Below, in pieces: positions 53,181-61,862 of a stretch of DNA of 64,000 nucleotides; the first letter of the stretch is position 1; each line of letters begins with the position of its first letter. Below the pieces are notes generated by a model, which searched no databases, had not been told where the DNA came from, and worked only from the letters and a program-made list of their open reading frames with translations. The stretch is from NCBI GenBank assembly GCA_947471745.1, contig CANJKZ010001028.1, positions 962,501 to 1,026,500 of the forward strand, read 5' to 3'. The stretch comes from Closterium sp. Naga37s-1 (lineage: Eukaryota; Streptophyta; Zygnematophyceae; Desmidiales; Closteriaceae). The position numbers were made by a program, and so were the translations under genes.

Positions 53181-53242
53181 AAGTTGGGAATGAGGGCCGT
53201 ATGAAGCCCTCGTCCGAGACCCCTTCAGTTTCGCGGCCCGGC

Positions 53243-53547
53243 CTCCTCTGCGGGGAAAGTGTGGCCACAGTCAAGATTCCCCGCAGAGGAGCTGAAAGGG
53301 ACAGCTCTTTGCCTCGGTGGCAGGGAATCTTGCTGTTGATGGGCACGTCGTGGCTGAACCACGACGTGCCCACGATCGCATGCAACCCTGATTGGGCCGC
53401 TGTGATGCGAAGTACGTGTGCCCTGGCATGGGCCAGGTTCACGTTCGATGAACCTGGCCTGGCCAACAAGGCGTGGAAGGCGTGATGCCACGCCTTGTTG
53501 GCCGTTTTCACGCGCAAAGCATGCACAGAGTCGAACGTTCTCGACTC
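53243..53547. repeat. Cluster of perfect hairpins in the pogo 5' region
   Basis: Five inverted repeats lie in 305 bp, upstream of the transposase start: arms 53243-53257/53277-53291 (15 bp), 53340-53353/53359-53372 (14 bp, 5-nt loop), 53431-53441/53449-53459 (11 bp), 53461-53476/53488-53503 (16 bp) and 53528-53534/53541-53547 (7 bp). All are perfect. Their sequences are unrelated to one another. Confidence 0.9.
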
Positions 53548-53719
53548 AGGTGAATCCGCCTTTGAGAATGCTTCGATTTGGTATATTTAAAAACAAATTT
53601 CATTTTTGACATAACATAAATGCCGGCGCTTATAATTTTACTATATTATAAGCCCACCCCCTAAAAAAAACATGTTTTATTAGTGCCCCCCATGGGGGTA
53701 TATCCGGGGTATGACGGTA

Positions 53720-54021
53720 CAATGTGGTACAAGGGTTTATATAGGAATACAGTGGAATGCGAAAGGTCCTAGCTAGCCATGTACTCTGAGGGGGTACATT
53801 CCCCTTACAGCTGATCTAGATCGGGAAAGCCAACCGTGCGATTCAGTAACAATATGCGTCACGTTAACTGTTTGAATGTTTTCCCGCGCCTGCACTTCGA
53901 ATTCTTCCTTCTTTCTTCTTTAACTGTTTGTGTCGCTTGGTCTTCGTCTTCGCTGCAGTCATTTTCACGATTTGCGTTCGTTACTGTAGGAATGTTATTC
54001 AACAATTCCATATCGTAACAC
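53720..54021 (-). repeat. copia-f 3' LTR, main part
   Basis: This is the larger part of the copia-f 3' LTR, resuming after the pogo element. It aligns with 57240-57537 (for example GTACATTCCCCTTACAG against GTACATTCCCTTTTTACAG). The first 26 bases lie at 50132-50157. Confidence 0.75.
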
Positions 54022-54027
54022 TCCCCT

Positions 54028-54430
54028 TCATTCCTGGAGAAGCAAAGTCTTAACACGCTTGGTTATACCGCAAATGTTCGCGATGTGCTGGTACTGCTGA
54101 CATGGCAACTTCTTGGTCAGGAAGTCGGCTGCCATGTCACCGGTGGGGTAGTAAGTCAAGATGGCTTTGCCTTTGTCGACTTCGTCTTTGACGAAGAAGT
54201 ACCGAAGGGCGATATGCTTGGTGCGGTTGACAAAACCGGGTTTGTTCGCGATCTTGATCGCACTTTGGTTGTCGCAGTGAAGTTTGAAGTTCGCAGATGT
54301 CGCTATTTTCGCCTCCTCGAGCAAAACCTGGAGGTAAAGTCCTTCGCACACAGCTGACGTGGCAGCGATGAACTCGGCTCCAGCGGAGGAGAGCGCCACC
54401 ATTTCCTGTTCCTGTGAATTCTAGGAAATT
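54028..54430 (-). pseudogene. copia-f RNase H
   Basis: The open frame reads MVALSSAGAEFIAATSAVCE, LHCDNQSAIKIANKPGFVNR, TKHIALRYFFVKDEVDKG and TGDMAADFLTKKLP, which is complete C-terminal copia RNase H with the E and D metal-binding residues in view. A stop (TAG at about 54422) interrupts it just upstream. Confidence 0.88.
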
Positions 54431-54473
54431 GGTCCGGTAGGTTTGAGGCGGTAAAGGAAGCCGGTAGGTTCGA

Positions 54474-55370
54474 TTAGAGTTGAATACGCGAGGCCAATGT
54501 GCAGTGTAGAGATGAAGTACTGCAGAGCGCGCTGCAGGTCCAACATATTCTCCCCTTCAGGCCGCTTGGCGTACTGAGCGGGCTGGCTCGAGCTGTAGGA
54601 TAGGTCAGGCCTGCATGTGATCGCAACAAAGAGGAGGCAGCCAAGTTGCTACTGGTATAGTTGGTGTCCGGATGGGTTGAGCGGGGTGGTGTTGGGAGTG
54701 TGGGGGTTTGCGGGGGTGCGATAAGGATTGGAAATGTTTGCCGGCTTGATGTTGAACTTTGCAGACAGTGTTTCGGCATACTTGGCGGCCGAGAGATGGA
54801 TGGCGTCAGTGACGAAGGAGATGTTGAGGCCCAAGAATTGCGTGACGTGGTCGGTACTGGTGATTTCGACACGGTTGCTGAGGTTAACTGAACGAGAAGG
54901 CCGTTGCTGGTCCCGGTGTGTATAAGATCGTCCAGGTACGCCGTGAGAAGGATGTAATCACCGCGAAAATGAAGACGATACATGCCGGGATTGCGAGGCA
55001 GCTGGGTGAAACCGATGTCGAGGAGGATTTGGTGGAGGTACTGCTGCCAGAGACGCGGCGTCTGCTTGATGGCGTAAAGGGACTTCTTGAGTTGGCACAC
55101 ACGATCGTTACCGTCGCCTAATATATGCGGTTGTTCGATGAAGATGAGTGCGTCGACTGGCGCATAGAGGAATATGTTCTTGGCGTCAATCTGGCGGAGC
55201 GGGAGGTGCTTCGCGGCGGCGATGGTGAGGAGGATGCGGACGGAGGTGTGGCAGCTGCCGGGAGCAAACGTTTGGTCGAAGTCAATGCCGTAACGTTGAT
55301 CGAAGCCACGCACAACCCGGCGAGCTTTGAAGCGCTCGATGGTGCCGTCAGCGGGAGTTTTAACGTGGAA
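54474..55370 (-). pseudogene. copia-f reverse transcriptase
   Basis: The frame contains RVVRGFDQRYGIDFDQTFAP, LLTIAAAKHLPLRQIDAKNI, VCQLKKSLYAIKQTPRLWQQ and YILLTAYLDDLIHTG. The catalytic box is YLDD. A frameshift after about 54880 leads into FVTDAIHLSAAKYAETLSAK. Expected Asp/Gly residues such as the AFL(Q/N)G motif are altered (NIFLYAPV). It is non-functional. Confidence 0.85.
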
Positions 55371-55373
55371 AGT

Positions 55374-56640
55374 CTATTTTCCCGATAGGGCGCATCTCCC
55401 CTTTAGTGCGGCGCGGTCACCGAGAACCCATGTCTTGCGGGCTTCGAGAGCGGCGACTTCGGCGTCCATGGCTGCACGCCATTCCTTGCTGTAGGGGCCG
55501 GTGAGGGCTTGGTGAGGGGTTTTGGGTTCAACAGCTTTTGGCGGACGAGAGAGGGCAGTGTGGAGGCCGAGGATGTGTAGGCCTGAGATGACGGGGCTGT
55601 GCCGCTGCTCGCTGGTGACCTCCACCACATCGTCATCGGAATTGTGGTCGGTGGACGGGGTGGGGCTAAGCAGGGAGTCGCGAGAGGAGTCTAGAGGGGC
55701 GCTGTCCTCGTCCTCGTCCTCGCCGTCCCACGGACGCGGTCTTGGGTGGGGGTCTATGGGGTGTTGGTCTGCGAGCGCGACTTCGGCTTCATCGGCGGGG
55801 GTTGCGAAGCCGCGAGGAGGACGATCGTAACTGGACACGTGATCAGTTCGCCCACCGTCCCTTAGTCTGTCTGCGTAGCGGTCCTGCTGGAACTCGCGAG
55901 TGGTGAGGTTTTCGTAAAAGATGATGTCACGCGCCGCGACCACCTGAGAGGTATCATGGTCGAGGATGTTCCAGACATGATGCTCGAAGTTGATGCCAAG
56001 GTGCACCCTACAGCGCGCGCGCTGCTCAAACTTCCCTGTGTTCGCAGTCACGGAGCAGTACTGCACCATACAGCCCAAGACGCGAAGCATGGAGATGTCC
56101 CCCTTTTCGCCGGTGAACTTCAAGTGCGGGGTGATCAGTGTTCGCATTGGTGCTGAGTAGGCTGTGGAGGTGCACGACGTGATGCATGGCGAAGGGCCAG
56201 TACTGCGCGTCAACGTCGCTCTGTTGCAAGAGGGCGCGGACCTTGGTCATAAGGGAGGGAAAGCTCGTGGATGATTCCTTTGTCCTTGATATATGGCTCA
56301 AGCTTATCGCTCTTGAACTCGGCCGCGCAGTCAGTTTGCCAAAGTTTGAGCTTGCAGCTGGACTGAGTCTCGGCATTGCTGTGCCAGACCTTGAAGACGC
56401 CGTACGCCTTGCTCCTGTGAGAGACGTTTGCCACCCAAACGAAACGAAAGTGGGCGTCGACGAAGGTAAGTGTATATTCCTTGCCGATGATGCCTGTCTG
56501 TGTGAGGACAAGAAAGTCACTCTAAACTTTCTGGAGCTTGGCATAGCGATTGGTGCTTGGCTCGAGGAGTTTGAAGGGCTTGTGATTGAGTGCGGCTTCA
56601 GGGCAGACCGTGCAGTCGGTCTGGCGATTGTTGTCAACGG
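55374..56640 (-). pseudogene. copia-f integrase and linker
   Basis: Pieces in more than one frame: DNNRQTDCTVCPEAALNHKP-like sequence near 56600, KLWQTDCAAEFKSDKLEPYI (a core Asp is present in QTDCAAEF), SLPYDQGPRPLATERR, and MHHVVHLHSLLSTNANTDHP. The C-terminal part is LGCMVQYCSVTANTGKFEQR and CRVHLGINFEHHVWNILDHD, followed by a linker ending TGPYSKEWRAAMDAEVAALE. Frame changes near 56200 and 56430 break it. Confidence 0.8.
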
Positions 56641-56759
56641 TGACAGGGGTGCCGTCTGGGAGCAGTAGTGTGCTAGGGATGGGCTGTGGGGGTAGCGGCT
56701 GTATGGTAGAACGGTGTCATGGTTGGAATGGGGTCTTGATGTTTCAGAGGAGTTCTAGG

Positions 56760-57190
56760 AGTTACTGGAGGATGAGGCCCCTGAGAGGGGGGTTGCCGAT
56801 GGGTCTTGGGGACCCATAGGGTCTAGCTGCGTCCTCTGCTGCCTCTTTCTCTTTGCGCGCTATGTAGTCTTCTATCAGCTCCTCTTCTGCTGAAGTGGTT
56901 CCCCATGTGATGTGCTCCTTCTTGCTCCCTAGCTGGTGTTGGTAGCAGCTGCAATATTTCCCCATGCCGCGTTGTCAGTTCCTATGCCCCATCCATGATT
57001 GGCGGCTGCTACTGCTGCTGCTTCTGCGTCTGCGAGGCGGCGATTCTCTTCTTCTTCCAGCCGTTGGAGCTCCTTAGAGGTCATATTGCGACGAGACTAG
57101 GAGCGAGTGGCGTGGTATGTTGCCCAGTCTAGGGTCAGGGGGTTGTTGTGAGTGTCAAAAGCGCCAGGTCCCGTGTAGCGAGAGCGGAAG
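56760..57190 (-). pseudogene. copia-f gag remnant
   Basis: The minus strand gives MTSKELQRLEEEENRRLADA, then an Ala-rich stretch, WGTTSAEEELIEDYIARKEK and EAAEDAARPYGSPRPI, in changing frames. This would fit the N-terminal part and tail of a gag. The rest of gag and the protease are deleted, because integrase begins at about 56640. Confidence 0.5.
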
Positions 57191-57210
57191 GTATTGACCT
57201 CAGATCAAAG

Positions 57211-57537
57211 TGAATTTAGAATGAGTGAGATAATAAAAACATGCAAATACATTCGTATAAATAAGAGTACATGGGAATACGAAACGACCTAACCAGCAAT
57301 GTACTGTAAGGGGTACATTCCCTTTTTACAGTGGAATCCAACTATGCAAACTATTCCCAGCAAAATCCTTGCTGCTGCAGCTGCACAATGCCATTTGCCT
57401 TGACGCTCGAGATGCTTCGCAAACGTACGCGACCTTTCGCGTCATTCTCCCTCGTCGTCTTCATACTCCTTTCTGTATGACTCGCTTGCTACTGTGAGGA
57501 GTGCACAGTGCTTTTTCACGATTTACTATTCATAACA
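57211..57537 (-). repeat. LTR shared by copia-f and copia-g
   Basis: This 327-bp LTR serves as the 5' LTR of copia-f on its left and as the 3' LTR of copia-g on its right (minus strand CACTCCTGGCCGTAGG-side purines adjoin it). The arrangement LTR-element-LTR-element suggests unequal recombination between related copies or tandem insertion. A degenerate primer-site-like sequence lies just left of 57211. Confidence 0.65.
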
Positions 57538-58087
57538 CCCGCGTCACTCCTGGCCGTAGGAGGTTTTGACCCGCTTGACTACTCCGCTGAGTTCGGAGCA
57601 GTGCTGGTACTGCTGACGTGGCAGTCGCTTCGTGAGGAAGTCAGCTGCCATGTCATCCGTCAGGCAATAGGGCAAGTCGACCTTGCCCTTGTAGGATAGG
57701 TCTGGCTTGCAGGTGACCGAGGCAAAGAGCAGGCATCCCAGCTACAGCTGGTAGGTGTGAAGGCCTGCGGGGGACGGGGTTTGTTGTCGGGTTTGTGGTC
57801 CGGTCCGGGCGTGCGGTAGGGAGTTGAAAGAAAAGTGGGGAAGATGTTGAACCTCTTCTCGAGAGTTTCAGCATACTTAGCAGCTAAAAGGTGGATGGCT
57901 TGTGGTGAGTATGTGATGTTAAGCCTCTGAAATTGCTTCACGTTATGGTTGGTGGTGATGTCACCGCGCGTCACCAGATTCTTCTCGAATTGATTGAGTA
58001 GTGTGCTGCTCGTTCCTGTATAGAGCAGACCATCAACGTACACCGTGAGCAGAATATAGTCGCGGCAGAAATGTAGGCTGCTGAAAT
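57538..58087 (-). pseudogene. copia-g RT/RNase H 3' fragment
   Basis: It is related to copia-f. RT C-terminal sequence MYVDGLLYTGTSSTLLNQFE (catalytic box YVDG, last Asp lost), VTRGDITTNHNVKQFQRLNI and QAIHLLAAKYAETLEKRFNI is followed by a deletion joining RT to the last part of RNase H. It is cut at 58088 by the LTR of copia-h. Confidence 0.8.
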
Positions 58088-58677
58088 TGTTAGAATGTTG
58101 TGAACGAGAATAAATGAACTAGCAAAGAGTTGGGTACAAGTACTAACCCTAATTGGGTTGTACCCCTTATGGGCTACCCCACTATAGCCTACACAAATGT
58201 GAAAGCGATAATGTTCTGACACACCCCCATAGGCAAAGTGGGGGAGAACAAGTGGTCACAAGACCAGTCAAGAAAGCAAAGCAAGCTCAGGGTGGATCAC
58301 AAAATCACCACACTGTCCGAGCACAAGCAAAGGGCCATAAGGTCAGTTCACATGCAGAGTTATATAAAGAGAACAAACAATACAGTGATCATACCCTAGC
58401 AAGTGCAAGCATGCGGGTATATATGTAGACCACAGTACAAGCACAGTCAAGCAGTTAGCAAGTGAGGCAAAGTAGGCACAAGGCCTAACACAGTAGTAAA
58501 ACGCTGATGATCACCAGGCGGAAGTGCCTTGGTGAAGACATCAGCAGTGTTGGCCCAAGTGGCCACGTACGCACGACGAAGCTGGCCACGCTGCTGCAAC
58601 TCTCGAGCAAGGAAGTATCGTAGAGCGACGTGCTTCGTTCTGTGCTCCAGTCCGTGCTCCTGACACAAGGCAATCAT
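58088..58677 (-). mobile_element. Ty1/copia element h, 3' end only
   Basis: The 3' LTR (58088-58221, 134 bp) belongs to the short-LTR lineage, with PPT-adjacent CACCCCCATAGGC. The 3' UTR follows, then RNase H (58447-58677: MIALCQEHGLEHRTKHVALR, TKALPPGDHQRF). At about 58677 the sequence switches to a plus-strand copia leader. The 5' part of this copy is missing. Confidence 0.88.
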
Positions 58678-60813
58678 GCCCTTCCCCCCCCTAGCCCCAG
58701 CTCGCAGCCCCTGGCCCCGCGGCCATTGCCCCTAGGCCCCGGGCCGTCGACCCCAGGCCTCGCACGTCGTTTCTTGCGTGCTGCTGCTGCCGTGCTTGCC
58801 GCCCCTCTCTACTGCTCTTGCGCGCTGCTGCTGCTGCTGCTGCTGCTAGTGCCTGCCCTGCTTCTGCCTGCCCTACGTGCTATGGCTTCTCTCCACGTGC
58901 TAGCGTTCGATCTTGAGGGACGCCCGATCCACTTTGACACATGGCTCGATGACGTGCAGCTGTACCTACTAAGCGACTCTAGGGACAGTGTTTCGTTGTT
59001 TGACCACACGTCTGGCACCGATCCCACCCCTCCTGCCACAGCTGACAGTGCGACTCGCTCACAGTGGCTTACTCGCGACGCTGCTGCCCGCTTAGCCATT
59101 CGCAACCACCTGCCGTTAGCCGAATGCGCTCACTTCGGAAAGCACAGGCACTGTACGACGCTGTCGTAGCTCGCTACTCCTCGCCTGCCACTGCTGCTCT
59201 AGGCCGCCTGCTATTGCCCTACCTGTTCCCCGAGCTGTCCGCCTTTGCCACAGTCAAGGACCTGGTTTCCCACCTTCGCGCTTGCGACGCTCGCTACCGC
59301 GCTGCCACCCCCGCTGAGTTCCTTGACAAGAACCAGCCCCCGATGTTCATCACTCTCTACTTTATAGTCACCCGCCTCCCTGACTCTCTTCGCTCTGTCA
59401 GGGAACACTTTCTCTCCTTTGACCCTACCTCCCTCACTGTTGACCTACTCGAGCAGCACCTCCTCGCAGGTGAGACTAGTGCAGTAGCTGTAGGTGCTGC
59501 TCGTGGCACTCCGCACACGCCCTTCTTTGAGGGGTGCTCCCCCTCCCCCCTTAACCCCTCCTATGCCTCTGCTGCTGCTGTTGACGTCCCTTGTGCTGAG
59601 GACGTCGGGGCCGCTTCTTCTAGTGTGAAGCGCCGCAGCAGCAAGGGCAAGGGTGGCAGGGGTGGTGGAGGGGGCAGCAGGAATGGTGGTGGGGGCAGGA
59701 GTGGAGGTAGTGGAGGCAGTGGAGGTGGTGGCAGCGGTGGGAGTGGTGGCGGGAGTGGGGGCGTTGGTGGCGGTGGTGGAGGCGGCGGTTGGAGTGGCGG
59801 TAGTGGCAGCGGTGGCAGTGGTGGCGGCAGGACTGGAGCTCAGCGTGGAGGTTCTGGAGGAGGCCAGCGGCAGCGGCAGCAGCGTCGGAGCGAGACCCCG
59901 TCGCCTCAGCAGCTTCGTGAGTGGTTGTTTCAGCGTGGGGCGTCTGGGGGTAGTGTGAGCTGCCCGTATGTCATTCGCATGGGTGACCGTGCTGGCCAGA
60001 CATGCGGGAAGCCTCACACGTAGCACCGCTGCTTCTCCCGCCTCGACGATGCTTGGCGTGCTGAGTTTGGTGATGAGGTCAAGCGCCCCCACTGGGCAGA
60101 GCTGCTTAGGTCTGGTGTTGCGATCTGTGACCTAGACTATGATGCTAACCTTTCTGCTATGTATGCATTGTGTGCTAGTGCTGAGGGTGACTGTTACCAG
60201 TGTGTGCTGCCTGACCCAGGTATAGAGGCTACTGCTCTAGGTGCTAGTGAGTCTTCTCTCCCAAGTACTTCACCTGCTGAGGACTTGCACACTTTCACAC
60301 TAGACTCAGGTGCCTCACGCTATTTCTTTCGTGACAGCACCACCCTCACTCCTCTCCCTGCACCTGTCCCGGTCAGACTGGCTGACCCCTCTGGGGGCCC
60401 TATCGTTGCTCGTTCCTCCACTGTCCTCACTTGTCCGGCGGTTCCGTCCGGCTCACTGTCAGGTCTTCACCTCCCCTCGTGCTCTACGAACTTGGTGAGT
60501 ACTGCGGCCCTACAGGATTCGATGGTCACTACCACCACTCCAGGGGGTCAGCGTGTGTCGATCTGCACATGTACTCGGACGGGTCGTCACCTGGCAAGGT
60601 TCACACGTCGGCTAGGGTCGAGTCTGTACACACTGACTACCGAGCCTCCTCAGGTAGCTGCGTCTGCCTAGGTGTCTGTGTCAGGTCTGGTAGCACCCCC
60701 TTGCTCGTGTCGCCTCCTCTCGCACCAGACTCTCCTCTGGCACCACCGCCTTGGTCACCCCTCCCTGTCACGCTTGCGTGGCATGCCTCCCGCCTCCTTG
60801 TCTCTGGTCTTCC
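58678..60813 (+). mobile_element. Ty1/copia element i, no LTR
   Basis: This plus-strand copy begins within a leader (58678-58881) joined head-to-head to copia-h RNase H. It carries gag, protease and the first part of integrase (HHRLGHPSLSRLRGMPPASL). Its integrase is interrupted at 60813 by the LTR of copia-j. The rest may lie beyond the window. Confidence 0.85.
58882..60800 (+). pseudogene. copia-i gag-protease-integrase start
   Basis: Gag starts at 58882 (MASLHVLAFDLEGRPIHFDT). A deletion at about 59148 shifts the frame, which then stays open for about 290 codons through the Gly-rich tract (about 59650-59850). The knuckle CPYVIRMGDRAGQTCGKPHT runs into a TAG at 60021-60023 where sisters have CAG. 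The protease has LHTFTLDSGASRYFFRD (about 60285-60340). A stop at about 60669 precedes the integrase zinc finger. Confidence 0.88.
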
Positions 60814-60944
60814 TGTCGAACATATATGCTATTGTCTGTTTAGGCTGTAGTGGGGTAGTTCATATAGGGTACAACACTTTTAGGTTTGCTACTTGTACCC
60901 ACCTGCTTACTAGTTCAGTCATTCATTCCTTCACTATTTTGACA
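60814..60944 (+). repeat. copia-j 5' LTR
   Basis: This 131-bp LTR has the lineage's central block in diverged form (GGCTGTAGTGGGGTAGTTCA). The boundaries come from the interrupted copia-i integrase on the left and the primer site on the right. Confidence 0.9.
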
Positions 60945-61019
60945 TGGTATTATGAGCAGGTTCCCTAGTGGAAACGTTTTTCTTTTAGGGCCCACCACGA
61001 TTTTTTTTTTTCCTGCCAT

Positions 61020-61795
61020 GCCCGAAGCACGCCTCGCGCCTGCCTCACCTGCGCCGTCACCCGCCCTGCCCTAGTACGGCCCGTCGCAGCCCTGCCTTCG
61101 CTGGCCCGTCGCGGCCCTGCCTTCGCCGCCCGTCGCTGGCCCGTCCCGGCCAGTCCTGGCCCGTCACCGTCCGTCGCTGGACCGTCGCCGCTCGTCGCGG
61201 CCCTGCCTTCGCCGCCCACTGCGGCCCTGCCCTGCAGCCACCCTGTCGTGGCCCTGCCTTTCGCCGCCTGTCGCTGGCCCGTCCCGGCCTGTCCCGGCCC
61301 GTCGCCGGCCCGTCCCGGCCCGTTGCCGCACGTCGCGGGCCCGTCGCTGGCCCGTCGCCATTCGTCGCGGCCCTGCCTTTGCCGCCCTGTCGCGGCCCTG
61401 CCCTGCTGCCGCCCCAGTCGCGGCCCTGCCTTCACCGCCCGTCGCGGCCCTGCACTGCAGCCGCCCTGTCGCGGCCTTGCCCTGCTGCCGCCCCAGTCGC
61501 GCCCCTGCCCTAAACCGCCAGCAGCGGCCCTGCCCTGCACCCGCCCCTGGTAAGCATCCGCGCAGCCCTGCCGCGCCGCTCCGCCAGGAGCTGAGCCGCG
61601 CCGCCAAGCCGAGCCGCGCAGACCAGCCGAGTTGCGCCGACCAGCCGAGCCACGCCGCCCAGCCGAGCCGCGCCGCCCAGCCGAGCCGCGCCGCCCTGCC
61701 GAGCCGCGCCGCCCTGCCGAGCCGCGCCGCCCTACCGAGCCGCGCCGCCCTACCGAGCCGCGCTGCCCTACTGAGCCGCACTGCCCTGCCTGCGC
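61020..61795 (+). repeat. copia-j tandem-repeat leader
   Basis: CCCGTCGCGGCCCTGCC-type units (to about 61560) are followed by GCCGAGCCGCGCCGCCC units (about 61590-61790). A CTGCTGCTACTGCTG run then reaches the gag start. The unit sequence differs from those in copies a, c, d and e. Confidence 0.8.
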
Positions 61796-61862
61796 TGCTC
61801 CTGCTGCTACTGCTGCTTCTGCTGTCACTGCTGCTACTGCTGCTCCTGCTGCTACTGCCGCT

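Larger units (their letters stand above)
50684..53717 (-). mobile_element. pogo/Tigger-type DNA transposon, about 3.0 kb
   Basis: Terminal inverted repeats CCGTCATACCCCGGATATA / TATATCCGGGGTATGACGG, flanked by TA (50682-50683 and 53718-53719). It encodes one transposase on the minus strand with an intact-looking DDD triad. The left flank TA is shared with the MITE. Subterminal palindromic units around GCGCTTATA lie at both ends, and a cluster of perfect hairpins lies upstream of the gene. It is potentially autonomous. Confidence 0.92.
50132..57537 (-). mobile_element. Ty1/copia element f (second lineage)
   Basis: This minus-strand element is of a different, older lineage. The 3' LTR is 50132-50157 plus 53720-54021 (about 328 bp), split by the two pogo-type insertions. 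The other LTR is 57211-57537 (327 bp), and both run TGAAT...TAACA on the plus strand. A purine tract on the minus strand (GGAATGAAGGGGAG) abuts the 3' LTR. Internal parts are a gag remnant, integrase, RT and RNase H. The LTR at 57211-57537 also borders copia-g, so it is probably shared, and no matching target duplication is expected there. Confidence 0.75.
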
